The notes under the pieces: generated by a model
Told to the model about the DNA's origin: nothing
What the model saw: the letters and a program-made list of their open reading frames with translations, nothing else
Database searches by the model: none
Translations under genes and position numbers: made by a program
Origin: DASUPK01 sp963815665
GTDB lineage: Bacteria; Actinomycetota; Thermoleophilia; Solirubrobacterales; 70-9
Direction: 5' to 3'
DNA length: 64,000 nucleotides
Assembly: GCA_963815665.1 (NCBI GenBank)
Contig: CAWFHN010000006.1
Coordinates: forward strand, 248,001-312,000
Part shown: positions 25,210 through 33,800 of the stretch, one piece after another
How the letters are laid out: each line of letters starts with the position of its first letter
Numbering within the stretch: the stretch's first letter is position 1

Positions 25210-26823
25210 TCAGTCGCCGGGGCTGAACTCGGGCACGTCGAGGATCCGGCCGTCGATGTTGCGGGGCTCGGCGGGGCGGCGGTCCAGGCCGCCGCGGCCC
25301 CAGACGCCGTCTCCGTAGAGCTCGTCGGCGCTGCCACGACGCGGCTGGTCGCCCCCGGTCCCGCGCCAATCGGCTGCGGGGTCCGCGTAGCGCTCCGGCC
25401 GAAGCGCCGCGTCCCTGTCGGGGTTTCCCGGCTCGCGCGGATCGGCGCGCCGGTCGCGGCGGTGACGATTGGAGAAGGCGTCGTCGAAGCGGGTGGCGAT
25501 CACGGTGATCCAGACCTCCTCGGACATGTCCTCGTCGACGCTGGCGCCGAAGATGATTTCCGCTTCCGGGTGGGCGGCGGCCCTGACGATCTCGGCGGCC
25601 TCGCTGGCCTCGATCAGGGACAGGTCGGGCCCGCCGGTGATCGAGAGCAGCATCGAGCGCGCGCCGTCCATCGAAGTCTCGAGCAGTGGCGAGGAGACCG
25701 CCTTCTCGGCGGCGATCGTCGCGCGGTGCTCTCCGTATCCCATGCCGATGCCGAGGATCGCGTCGCCGGCCTCGATCATGGTGGTGCGCACGTCGGCGAA
25801 GTCGAGGTTGATCAGGCCGGGCAGCATCACCAGGTCGGAGATGCCCTGCACGGCCTGGCGCAGGACGTCGTCGGCGACCTTGAAGGCATCGACGATCGAG
25901 GTGCGCCGCTCGAGGATGGTGAGCAGCCGCTCGTTCGGCACGACGATCATCGTGTCGACCTCCTTGCCGAGAGCGGCGATGCCCTCCTCGGCCTGGGCGG
26001 CGCGGCGGGCTCCCTCGAAGTCGAAGGGCTTGGTGACGGCGGCGACCGTCAGGGCGCCGATGTCGCGGGCGAGCTTGGCGACCACCGGAGCCGCGCCGGT
26101 GCCGGTGCCGCCACCGGAGCCGGAGGCCAGGAAGACCATGTCGGAGCCCTTGAGCAGGTCCTTGATCTTGTCCTGCTCCTCGAATGCGGCGCGGTAGCCG
26201 ACCCTGGGGTCTGAGCCCGAGCCGAGGCCACGGGTGAGCTCGGCTCCGATGTGCAGCGTCACGTCGGCCTTTGAGTTCTGCAGGGACTGAAGATCGGTGT
26301 TGATGGCGACGAACTCCACGCCGGGCAGCTCCGCCTCCACCATCCGGTTGACGGCGTTGACGCCGGCGCCGCCGACGCCCACCACGCGGAGGACGGCCTG
26401 GTGCGTGCGCGGGACCACGGGCTGACGCGTCGGTGACGAGGTATCCGGCTCCTCCCGGCCAAACGCCGGGCGTACGTCGGTGCCGGTTCCGCCCATGAGG
26501 CGCTCGAGGCCCTCGTGGTGGATCTCGATCGTCTCCTCGACGGTCGCCTCGGCGACCGGCTCCGGCGGGACGGGGTCTGGGGTCGGCAGCGGGTCCGGGA
26601 CGGGATCCGGCGTCGGCTCCGGGACGGGCTCGGGAGTGGGCTCGGGGACCGGTTCGGGAAGCGGCGTCTCCTGGACGGGCTCCTCGACGGCGACCTCGAC
26701 CGCCTTCGTGGCGCTGCCGTTGGCGGTCACCTTGACCTCCTCCGGCGGGACCGACTCCTCGGTCGAGCGGAAGAGATCGGCCAGGGGGCCCTCTCGCATG
26801 CTTGCGCGCTTCTTACGAGCCAT
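25210..26823 (-). CDS. ftsZ: FtsZ with long N-terminal proline-rich extension
   Basis: 537-residue tubulin-like GTPase that forms the division ring. The core starts near residue 141 with VLRVVGVGGAGVNAVNRM. The GTP-binding signature is GSGGGTGTGAAP and the T7 loop region is NLDFADVRTTM. The C-terminus ends in a short charged linker and ILDVPEF, the FtsZ tail peptide. Residues 1-140 are extra: a basic start (MARKKRASMREGPLADLF), a Pro/Glu/Val/Asp repeat (54-90) and an acidic stretch. Usual FtsZ proteins have fewer than 15 residues before the core. It overlaps parA by 11 bases and lies outside a dcw cluster. Confidence 0.9.
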   Translation of the reverse strand: MARKKRASMREGPLADLFRSTEESVPPEEVKVTANGSATKAVEVAVEEPVQETPLPEPVPEPTPEPVPEPTPDPVPDPLPTPDPVPPEPVAEATVEETIEIHHEGLERLMGGTGTDVRPAFGREEPDTSSPTRQPVVPRTHQAVLRVVGVGGAGVNAVNRMVEAELPGVEFVAINTDLQSLQNSKADVTLHIGAELTRGLGSGSDPRVGYRAAFEEQDKIKDLLKGSDMVFLASGSGGGTGTGAAPVVAKLARDIGALTVAAVTKPFDFEGARRAAQAEEGIAALGKEVDTMIVVPNERLLTILERRTSIVDAFKVADDVLRQAVQGISDLVMLPGLINLDFADVRTTMIEAGDAILGIGMGYGEHRATIAAEKAVSSPLLETSMDGARSMLLSITGGPDLSLIEASEAAEIVRAAAHPEAEIIFGASVDEDMSEEVWITVIATRFDDAFSNRHRRDRRADPREPGNPDRDAALRPERYADPAADWRGTGGDQPRRGSADELYGDGVWGRGGLDRRPAEPRNIDGRILDVPEFSPGD

Positions 26824-27763
26824 GAGTCAGGACCTCCTTCGCGAGGTCGCGGTACGCGCCCGCGGCCTTTGAGCTTGGGTCGTACTTGAGGACTGAGGTT
26901 CCGCGGACCGGCGCCTCGGCGAACTTGATCGCCTTGCGGATCCGCGACTTGAAGACGAGCTCGCCGAAGTTCTCCTCGAGGATCTCCACCGCCTCCTTGG
27001 CGTGGACGGTCCGCGAGTCGAGCATCGTCGGCAGGATCCCCTCGATCTCGACGCCGGGGTTGAGGTTCTCCCGGATCATCGTCAGGGTGTTCTGAAGCTG
27101 GACGAGGCCGCGCATCGAGAGGTACTCGCACTGGACCGGCACGATCACCTTGTTGGCGGCGGTGAGCGCGTTGACGGTCAGCAGCCCCAGGCTCGGCGGC
27201 GTGTCGATGCAGATGAAGTCGTAGTCGTCCTTGACCTCGTCGAGCGCCTTCTCCAGCGCGCGCTCGCGACCGATCTGGGTGCTCATCGCGATCTCGGCGC
27301 CGGCCAGGTCGATCGAGGCGACGGCGACGTCGATCTCTCGCTCGACGATGATCTCGCGGATCGGCGTCCGGTGAACGAGCACGTCGAACATGCTCTTCTC
27401 GACCTTGTCGGGGTCGACGCCCTGGCTCATGGTCAGGTTGCCCTGGGGATCCATGTCGACGGCGAGGACGCGGTGGCCGGACTCCTTGAAGGCGACGGCG
27501 AGGTTGAGGGCGGTCGTCGTCTTGGCGACGCCGCCCTTCTGGTTCGCGAAGGCGATCACCTTGGCCGGGCCCTTGTTCTTGGGCGTGTCCGGCTGCTTGG
27601 CGGGCTTGGAAGACTTCTTCGAGGACTTCGGGGACTTGTCAGCCTTGCCCGTGTCCTTGCCCGTGTCCTTCTTCTCGGGCTTGGGCTGGACCAGGTCCTC
27701 GGGGCTCATGCGCCCGGCCTCATCCGCTGTGTCGGCGGTCTTATTTCTGCGGAACCTTGGCAT
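26813..27763 (-). CDS. ParA/Soj-family ATPase with Lys-rich N-terminal tail
   Basis: 316 residues. Residues 1-65 are a hydrophilic tail rich in Lys, Ser, Asp and Pro. The deviant Walker A NQKGGVAKTTT (residues 74-84) starts the ATPase, followed by VLAVDMDPQGNLT and DFICIDTPPSLGLLT. ParA-type ATPases bind DNA or surfaces in an ATP-dependent way to place chromosomes or complexes. No parB gene follows; instead the stop overlaps the start of ftsZ, so this ATPase may place the division ring or the chromosome relative to it. Divergent from the first Get3-like gene. Confidence 0.88.
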   Translation of the reverse strand: MPRFRRNKTADTADEAGRMSPEDLVQPKPEKKDTGKDTGKADKSPKSSKKSSKPAKQPDTPKNKGPAKVIAFANQKGGVAKTTTALNLAVAFKESGHRVLAVDMDPQGNLTMSQGVDPDKVEKSMFDVLVHRTPIREIIVEREIDVAVASIDLAGAEIAMSTQIGRERALEKALDEVKDDYDFICIDTPPSLGLLTVNALTAANKVIVPVQCEYLSMRGLVQLQNTLTMIRENLNPGVEIEGILPTMLDSRTVHAKEAVEILEENFGELVFKSRIRKAIKFAEAPVRGTSVLKYDPSSKAAGAYRDLAKEVLTHGS

Positions 27764-27826
27764 CTAAGCGCGCTATTTCGCAGGCGAGGCCCGCATTCCT
27801 TCCCCTGGTTGGAAGAATCCGCCCGC

Positions 27827-28747
27827 GTGGCTGAATTGCTCGACAAACGGCTCGTCTTCGTGACCGGCAAGGGAGGCGTCGGCAAGTCGACGATCTCGGT
27901 CGCCCTGGGCCTCGCGGCTGCCGCTCGAGGCAAGCGGGCGATCGTCTGCGAGATCGGTGGCCAGGAGACCGCCTCGCGCGTGTTCAGGCGCGCGGAGGTG
28001 GGATTCCACGAGGTCGAGGTGTCCGACGACCTCTGGGCGATCTCGATCGACCCGGACCATTCCCTGCGGGAGTACCTGCTGCTCCAGCTCAAGGTCCGAG
28101 CCATGCGCGACATGCTCGTTCGCTCCCGAATCTTCAATTACCTGGCCGCCGCGACGCCCGGCCTCAAGGAGCTGGTCACGATCGGGAAGATCTGGGAGCT
28201 CGCCCAGCCCGACCGCCGGGTGAAGAAGGCGCGGGATTACGACCTCGTGATCGTCGACGCCCCGGCGACCGGACATGGGATCGGCTTCCTGCAGACGCCG
28301 CGCACATTCGCGAACATCGCCCGAGTCGGCCCCGTGCACAACCAGGCGCAGGAGCTCGACCGGTTCATCACCGACCACGACGCCACCGGCGTGGCAATCG
28401 TCTCCCTCCCCGAGGAGATGCCCGTCAACGAGTCGGCCTCCCTCGAGGAGCAGCTCACGGACGACATCGGGATGTCCGTCGACCGCGTCTACATGAACGC
28501 CCTCTATCCCGAGCGCTTCTCCAAGGGCGAGGCGTCGGAGCTCGAGAGGGCGCTCGAGGATGCCGAGGGGCCCGCCAAGGCGGCGGTCCGCGCGGCGCTC
28601 TCGGAGTTCCGCCGCTCGCGCTCCCAGCGGGAGCAGCTGCAGCGGCTGAAGAAGGCCGTCTCCTCGCCGGTCAAGTCGCTGCCGTTCATCTTCAAGCCAA
28701 CGCTTGATGTGCCCTCCCTGGAGCGCCTCGCCGGCGCCCTCGTCTAG
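27827..28747 (+). CDS. Get3/ArsA-like ATPase, BagA type
   Basis: 306-residue P-loop ATPase with VTGKGGVGKSTISVALGLA near the start, then AIVCEIGGQETASRVF and VIVDAPATGHGIGFL as switch regions. With the next gene it matches the tandem pair Rv3679-Rv3680 (BagA/BagB) of mycobacteria, described as Get3-like heterodimers. No ars genes are near, so arsenite export is unlikely. The GTG at 27827 gives the P-loop its usual distance from the N-terminus. The divergent parA start is 63 bases away. Confidence 0.85.
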   Translation: MAELLDKRLVFVTGKGGVGKSTISVALGLAAAARGKRAIVCEIGGQETASRVFRRAEVGFHEVEVSDDLWAISIDPDHSLREYLLLQLKVRAMRDMLVRSRIFNYLAAATPGLKELVTIGKIWELAQPDRRVKKARDYDLVIVDAPATGHGIGFLQTPRTFANIARVGPVHNQAQELDRFITDHDATGVAIVSLPEEMPVNESASLEEQLTDDIGMSVDRVYMNALYPERFSKGEASELERALEDAEGPAKAAVRAALSEFRRSRSQREQLQRLKKAVSSPVKSLPFIFKPTLDVPSLERLAGALV

Positions 28748-28783
28748 AGATGACCGGGACCGCGACCAAGCCCGCCTGGATGC

Positions 28784-28877
28784 CACGCCTGACGGTCGCA
28801 GCTTGGCGTCCTCGGGCTCGCCCTTGCCACCAGCAAGGGCTTCGCCCTGCGTCCACCTATCTGCTCGGTCAGGCGTG
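28784..28877. repeat. Structured intergenic segment between the two Get3-like genes
   Basis: The 166-base gap (28748-28913) holds no gene. A 10-bp perfect inverted repeat, CACGCCTGAC (28784-28793) and GTCAGGCGTG (28868-28877), encloses a second perfect hairpin GCCCTTGC-CACCA-GCAAGGGC (28820-28840). No T-run follows. It may modulate read-through from the first to the second ATPase gene or be a small repeat element. Confidence 0.5.
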
Positions 28878-28913
28878 CCCCCAGTCGCACTTGGCCACGG
28901 ACCCGGTCATCTA

Positions 28914-30059
28914 ATGCCCACCATCACCGACATCACGGACGGCCGCGGCATCTGCATCTGCGCCGGCTCGGGCGGCGTGGGCAAGACCACGACCTCGGCC
29001 GCGCTGGCCGCCGGTCTCGCGGCGCGCGGCCAGAAGGTGTGCGTCCTGACGATCGACCCCGCCAAGCGCCTCGCCGACTCGCTGGGGCTGAAGGAGCTCG
29101 AGAACACGCCCAGGCGGGTCGACCCCAAGCTCTTCGAGCGCGCGGGGATCGAGATGCGGGGCGAGCTCTGGGCGATGATGCTCGACGCCAAGGCGACCTT
29201 CGACGAGCTCGTGCGCAAGCACGCGCCGGACGCGGAGACGCGCGACCGGATCCTCGAAAACCGCATCTACAGGCAGCTCTCCAACGCCCTGGCGGGCTCC
29301 CAGGAGTACATGGCGATGGAGAAGCTCTTCGAGATCCACCAGGAGGGCCGCTACGACTTCCTCGTCCTCGACACGCCCCCGTCGCGCAACGCCCTCGACT
29401 TCCTCGACGCCCCGAAGCGGCTCACCCAGTTCATCGAGGGGCGCGGGATGCAGATGTTCATGAAGCCGACGGGGTTCGCGACCAAGGTGGTCGGCCGCGG
29501 CAGCTCGATGGCCTTCAGCGTGCTGAAGCGGGTCACCGGGCTGGATCTGATCTCCGACCTGAGCGAGTTCTTCCAGGCCTTCAGCGGCATGGTGGACGGC
29601 TTCCGCGAGCGCGCCAAGCGCGTCTCCGAGCTGCTGTCCGACCCGGCGACGACCTTCGTCGTCGTCTGCGGCCCGCAGGGCGAGCCGATCAACGAGGCCG
29701 TCTACTTCCACCGCAAGCTCGTCGAGGCGAAGCTGCCCGTCGGAGGCGTGATCGTCAACAAGGTCCACTACGAGGCCGACGAGGAGGCCGAGGGCGCGGC
29801 AGAGGCCGACCTCAACGGGCTCCTCGACGAGGAGCTCGCCGGGCGGGTGGCACAGAACTTCGCCGACTACCAGGCACTCGCCCAGCGCGATGCCGGCAAC
29901 GTCAAGCACCTAGAGCGCGAGCTGAACCCGAGGGCTGTGATCCGCGTCCCCTACCTCGACGAGGACGTCCACGACCTCGAAGCGCTGCTCAAGATCGACC
30001 GCTACCTGTTCGCCACCGACGAGCAGCGCGAGGCGCTCGCGGCGAGCGGCACCGCCTAG
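28914..30059 (+). CDS. Get3/ArsA-like ATPase, BagB type
   Basis: 381 residues. The P-loop CAGSGGVGKTTT lies at residue 15, the switch I region is TIDPAKRLADSLGL and the switch II region is LDTPPSRNALDFLDAP. A long helical insert (MFMKPTGFATKVVGRG to FQAFSGMVDGFRERA) lies in the place of the client-binding domain of Get3. Probable partner of the preceding smaller ATPase in a heterodimer, as for Rv3679/Rv3680. ATG at 28914. Its end abuts the convergent 562-residue gene without a gap. Confidence 0.88.
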   Translation: MPTITDITDGRGICICAGSGGVGKTTTSAALAAGLAARGQKVCVLTIDPAKRLADSLGLKELENTPRRVDPKLFERAGIEMRGELWAMMLDAKATFDELVRKHAPDAETRDRILENRIYRQLSNALAGSQEYMAMEKLFEIHQEGRYDFLVLDTPPSRNALDFLDAPKRLTQFIEGRGMQMFMKPTGFATKVVGRGSSMAFSVLKRVTGLDLISDLSEFFQAFSGMVDGFRERAKRVSELLSDPATTFVVVCGPQGEPINEAVYFHRKLVEAKLPVGGVIVNKVHYEADEEAEGAAEADLNGLLDEELAGRVAQNFADYQALAQRDAGNVKHLERELNPRAVIRVPYLDEDVHDLEALLKIDRYLFATDEQREALAASGTA

Positions 30060-31748
30060 TCAGCCGCTGCGCTTGCGCTCGTACCGGAGCTCGCCGACGC
30101 TCCAGTCGGTCGCGTCCGGCACGGGGAAGAGATAGCGGACGCGGTCCTTGGAGGGCTCGCGATCCTCATGGTCGTCGTGATTGCGCCTGGGCCTCGCGAA
30201 GGCGGGCCACTCGGGCTCGCCGTCGCCGGCGCTGAACCAATCCGCACGATCCCCGTCAGCGGGCCTGGTGGGAGCGCGTTGGTCGCCCTCGGTCGCCATT
30301 AGATCCGGTAGTTCGACGTCATCGACGACGATCCTCGTCGTCGGTTGCCGATCCTCCTCGCCCCCGCGGACGGACAAATCGTCTAATTGGTTCGTGTCCG
30401 TCCCATCGGCGTTTTCCCCCCTGTGAACGGAGATTTCTTCCTCCGCGAGGTTGCCGTCGGAGATGGCCGAAAGGTCCAGCGACTCGTCGGGCGTGGGGTC
30501 CGGAAGACGCCATTCGGCGGTCTCCCCAATTCCCGGCGACTCCACGTGCGTGGCGGAAAGACCCTCGGAGAGCAGCACCTCATCAGCGGCGGACCGCAGG
30601 TCTCCTCCCAGCTCTCCGGTGGCAAGTCCCTTGAGCAGGCGACGCAGCAGCTCCTCCAGCTCCCCGATCACGTCCAGGGGCGAGGCCCCGGCCACCGGCC
30701 GGTAGCGCCCTCCGCTCATCAGCTTTCGCTCGATCGCCAGCGCCCGCTCCACGGTCACGCGACCCTGCTCGCGCTCGTAGGGCTCGCACGCGAGCGCAGC
30801 GACTCGGGCGGAGAGAGTCGTCCTGGCAGCGCCTCCGCCCTCGAGCATGCCGCGGAGGGCGAGCAGATAGTCGCTCAGCGCCTCGATCAGCGAGCCGCGC
30901 TCGGCGCCCAGCTCGAAACGGGACGCGGCCCAGTCGAGCGACGGCATTCGCGAGCCGCGCACGTTCAGGGTCCGCGAGAAAATCTCCAGGTCGCCTACCT
31001 CGTTCCCGGTCAGGCGGTACCCGCCCTGGCGCGGGCGCGTCGCGCCGGTGCCGAATCGCTCCCAGCCTCCGGTGCGCTTCGCCCACCCGTGAGCGGCCAG
31101 CCCGACCGCGCCGGGCCTGAACAGCCTCATGGTGCGCAGCGCGCGCCTCAAGTCATCTGCGACGACAGCCGCCGGGGCGACGGCGGCCATCCCGCTGCTC
31201 AGGCAGGCGAGGAAGCCGGGCTTCCCGCGGCCGCCGGAGCGGGTCGCGTCCACCGCGTCGAGCGGGGCGTCCTCGACCAGGTCGGCACGCACGATCCGCA
31301 CCCCGTCGAGCTCGATCTCGTCCTTGGGCATGTGGAATCCGACCAGAGGGACGATCACCTCTCCGGCCGGAGTCGACTCGTCGGAGTCGGAGCTGATCGT
31401 CGCCAGCACGGCGTTGATCGCGCCCTGCAGCCGGTCGCCCGCGATGTCGAACTCCGTCTTCCCCGCCCAGAGACCGCCCATGAAGCCGATCGCGGCCTCC
31501 TCGCCGGCGATCTCGCGCACCTCCACGAAGGCCTCGAGCCGCCGCAGCTCGGCCAAGTGCCGCTCGATGAACTGCGTCGTCAGCGGCGCGTAGGAGTACA
31601 TCGGCAACGGCCCGTCGTCGGTCGGCTCGAGATCGAACGGCATCTCCGCCCCGGTCGCGAGCAGCTCCTCCAACAGGTCGGCGGCCTCGACGGCAAGGCG
31701 CCTCAGCGCCTCCTCGAGTCTGTCTGTGGTGCTCTCAAGTGTGGTCAC
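30060..31748 (-). CDS. Unknown 562-residue protein, possible HEPN-like domain
   Basis: No family recognised with confidence. Residues 1-60 are helical. The middle (about 130-240) has VIVPLVGFHMPKDEIELDGVRI and RALRTMRLFRPGAVG. Around residues 285-320 the pattern GSLIEALSDYLLALRGMLEGG...LSARVAALAC resembles the helical core of ApeA-type HEPN domains (ALEALL then SYRLALRAA), although the usual R-x4-H RNase motif is not obvious. The C-terminal 170 residues are acidic and disordered, ending VRYLFPVPDATDWSVGELRYERKR. No signal peptide or membrane segment is evident. It closes the ParA-FtsZ-Get3 neighbourhood. Confidence 0.6.
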   Translation of the reverse strand: MTTLESTTDRLEEALRRLAVEAADLLEELLATGAEMPFDLEPTDDGPLPMYSYAPLTTQFIERHLAELRRLEAFVEVREIAGEEAAIGFMGGLWAGKTEFDIAGDRLQGAINAVLATISSDSDESTPAGEVIVPLVGFHMPKDEIELDGVRIVRADLVEDAPLDAVDATRSGGRGKPGFLACLSSGMAAVAPAAVVADDLRRALRTMRLFRPGAVGLAAHGWAKRTGGWERFGTGATRPRQGGYRLTGNEVGDLEIFSRTLNVRGSRMPSLDWAASRFELGAERGSLIEALSDYLLALRGMLEGGGAARTTLSARVAALACEPYEREQGRVTVERALAIERKLMSGGRYRPVAGASPLDVIGELEELLRRLLKGLATGELGGDLRSAADEVLLSEGLSATHVESPGIGETAEWRLPDPTPDESLDLSAISDGNLAEEEISVHRGENADGTDTNQLDDLSVRGGEEDRQPTTRIVVDDVELPDLMATEGDQRAPTRPADGDRADWFSAGDGEPEWPAFARPRRNHDDHEDREPSKDRVRYLFPVPDATDWSVGELRYERKRSG

Positions 31749-31805
31749 GCATGTCGGATTCGCCCGTGGGCACGGGCGTTCCTGCGCGTGAATGAGGGTT
31801 TGCAG

Positions 31806-32144
31806 CTAGACCGCGGCGCTGACGGGCTCGCGCTCGTCGACCGGCAGCCAGCGGCGGCCGTAGGTGCGCATGTCCTCGATCAGCGGGACGAGAGCCGTGC
31901 CCTTGTCGGTGAGCTGGTAGGTCACGCGCGGTGGGACCTCGGGGAAGGTGCGGCGCTCGACGATGCCGTGCTCCTCGAGCGCCCTCAGGCGCAGGGAGAG
32001 GGTGCGGGGGCTGATTCCCTCCAGGGAGCGCTCCAACTCACAGAACCGGAGCGAGGAGTCCGCTAGGTCGCGGATGATGAGAAGGGTCCACTTGCCGGAG
32101 ATGACCTCGGCCGTCCGGCAGACGGGACATTCGCGGTCGAACAC
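31806..32144 (-). CDS. HxlR-family transcriptional regulator
   Basis: 112-residue winged-helix regulator. CPVCRTAEVISGKWTLLIIRDL begins the domain, with the redox-active-type Cys pair at positions 6 and 9. The recognition helix region is FCELERSLEGISPRTLSLRLRAL and the wing is IVERRTFPEVPPRVTYQLTDKG. It stands between the 562-residue gene and the pilus locus. Its target is unknown; the gene is not adjacent to any obvious enzyme. Confidence 0.88.
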   Translation of the reverse strand: MFDRECPVCRTAEVISGKWTLLIIRDLADSSLRFCELERSLEGISPRTLSLRLRALEEHGIVERRTFPEVPPRVTYQLTDKGTALVPLIEDMRTYGRRWLPVDEREPVSAAV

Positions 32145-32168
32145 GCGGCCCAGGATAGCGCCAAAGCT

Positions 32169-32942
32169 TTACTTTGTGAAGCGCTTGATCTGGGAGACCT
32201 GCACGTGGTAGGTCTTGCCGTCGGGGGCGTAGAGCATGTCGGCGGACTGGCCGGGATTGAGGCCGAGCAGCTGGCACTTGTCGGCGGTCGGGAAGCAGGT
32301 GCCCTGCCCGCCGACGCTGCTGACGTCGGTGGACACGAGGAAGATCGCCTGCGTGCCGCCCGAGGTCGTGCCCAGGTAGACGAGCACCGGCTTGTCTGGG
32401 CCGGGCAGATACTGGAACTGCGGGATCCGGTTCAGGCGGGTGAGCGCGCCACCGGACTCGCCGACCAGCACGTCCGTCTCGTAGACATAGGTCTGGACCT
32501 CGGTCTTGACCTTCGTCTTGCCCTTGCTCTTGCCCGATCCGTTGCCGCCGGTGCTCCCGGACCCGGTTGAGGGCAGGGTCGTGCTGGAGCCGCTTCCACT
32601 GGTGCTCGTGCTCGCTCCCTGATCCAGGGCCGGCGCCGCCGCCGCCGCCGCGAACTGCTGCTTGAAGGGATCCTTAGAGGAGAGGTCGCGGAGGCGCTGC
32701 TTGAAGTTGCGAACGCCTGGCTGGTAGGCGAGCACGGCCGACTCGCCCTCCGGGTGCGTATTGGCGGACGCGTTGGCCGTCAGGCCGACGGGCCCCGGCG
32801 ACGCACCTGGCCCCGACGACGAGATCAGTACGGGGACGGCGACGATCGCGACCACCAGCATGATCCCGACCAGCAGTAGGTTCCGCTGGCGCAGGTCATA
32901 GATCACGTCGCCGAAGAACTTCTGAATCCTCCAGGGCTTCAT
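32169..32942 (-). CDS. Type IV pilus assembly protein, PilP position
   Basis: 257 residues. A short cytoplasmic start (MKPWRIQKFFGDVIYDLRQRN) precedes one membrane helix (LLLVGIMLVVAIVAVPVLI). A Ser/Gly/Thr-rich linker follows, then an outside domain with KPVLVYLGTTSGGTQAIFLVS and two Cys (TCFPTADKCQ), probably a disulfide. Last gene of the pilMNO operon. Its ATG overlaps the pilO stop (ATGA). By position it should replace PilP, the PilN/PilO partner of Gram-negative systems, but I see no sequence relation to PilP. Confidence 0.7.
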   Translation of the reverse strand: MKPWRIQKFFGDVIYDLRQRNLLLVGIMLVVAIVAVPVLISSSGPGASPGPVGLTANASANTHPEGESAVLAYQPGVRNFKQRLRDLSSKDPFKQQFAAAAAAPALDQGASTSTSGSGSSTTLPSTGSGSTGGNGSGKSKGKTKVKTEVQTYVYETDVLVGESGGALTRLNRIPQFQYLPGPDKPVLVYLGTTSGGTQAIFLVSTDVSSVGGQGTCFPTADKCQLLGLNPGQSADMLYAPDGKTYHVQVSQIKRFTK

Positions 32943-33799
32943 TGGGCCACCGTCGCGCTCGCGGGCTGGGCCTGCGGCTCGGTCGTAGAGGTCGGCGCCG
33001 GGCCGGTCGGTGAGGCCCCGGCGGTCAGGCCCTGATCCGGCGGGGTGACGTAGGTGGTTACGTGGAACTTTGCGTCCAGGTGCGAAGGGCCTGCTGGCCC
33101 AATGGTGAGGGTGAACCCATCGACCGTGAACAACCGCCCGTTTGCGGCGATCCGCTGCCCGGAGCCGCTCGGCTTTACAAGGGAGTCAAGCCTGCCGACG
33201 AAGTTGGCCACATCGAAGTACCCGCCTATATAGGTGAGGTCATACGGCATAGTCGGCAACCCGGCGGCCCCGACCACAGCTCCGAGCGGCTGCGTCGCAG
33301 CGGCGGTCTCCGTGGCGGGCACCGGCGCGGACGCTGGGGCGCTGGTAGGCGCGGTTGCCCCGGACGCGGTCGGCGTCGTGGCAGTCGTGGACGTGGTGGA
33401 CGGCGTTGAGGCGGGGGCGCTCGTGGAGCTGGGCGCCGGGGATGCCGTGGAAGTCCCGTCGCCGGCGGCGCCCTGGCTCACGGTGAGCCCGCGAAGGTCC
33501 AGGTTCGACCTGCTCGAGGTCGAGCTGAGCTGAACCAGCATCGAGGAGGTGTCGGCGTCCTCGGGAACCGCCTTTCCCATCAGAACGAGGCGGCCGTAGT
33601 AGCGGGGGAAGTTCTTGCGGGCCTGCTCGCCGAAGCTGGCCACCTGCTGCTGCTGGGAGATCGAGGAGTTGAGCGAGTCGATCTGCGAACCCAGCTCGGA
33701 TGCCTGGTTGCGCTTCGGTCCGAGGACGGTCATGTAGAAGAGCACCGCGAGGACGACGACCAGGACCCCGACGATGATTCCTCGATCGCTGGCCTTCAC
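32939..33799 (-). CDS. pilO: Type IV pilus alignment protein PilO
   Basis: 286 residues. One N-terminal helix (GIIVGVLVVVLAVLFYMTVLGPKRNQ) and a coiled coil (ELGSQIDSLNSSISQQQ) precede the ferredoxin-like PilO domain, which is interrupted by a Ser/Thr/Ala/Pro-rich insert of about 65 residues (TSTASPAPSSTS to PATETAAATQP). It then resumes with MPYDLTYIGGYFDVANFVGRLDSL. The GTG at 33799 has AGGAGG upstream; the frame reaches 34195 but that part lies under pilN. It pairs with PilN on the outer membrane face to align the motor. Confidence 0.83.
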   Translation of the reverse strand: MKASDRGIIVGVLVVVLAVLFYMTVLGPKRNQASELGSQIDSLNSSISQQQQVASFGEQARKNFPRYYGRLVLMGKAVPEDADTSSMLVQLSSTSSRSNLDLRGLTVSQGAAGDGTSTASPAPSSTSAPASTPSTTSTTATTPTASGATAPTSAPASAPVPATETAAATQPLGAVVGAAGLPTMPYDLTYIGGYFDVANFVGRLDSLVKPSGSGQRIAANGRLFTVDGFTLTIGPAGPSHLDAKFHVTTYVTPPDQGLTAGASPTGPAPTSTTEPQAQPASATVAQ

Positions 33800-33800
33800 C

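Noticed and set aside
26394..26823. A separate gene for the proline-rich region before FtsZ
   Set aside because: It is continuous in frame with the FtsZ core, with no stop and no convincing internal start with a ribosome site.
27002..27826. A 5' extension of the first Get3-like ATPase, opposite parA
   Set aside because: It is antisense to the well-conserved ParA gene and has no family sequence; the GTG at 27827 puts the P-loop at its normal place.
28914..30059. Arsenite efflux ATPase (ArsA)
   Set aside because: No arsB, arsR or arsC is near, and the tandem pair matches the actinobacterial Get3-like proteins better.
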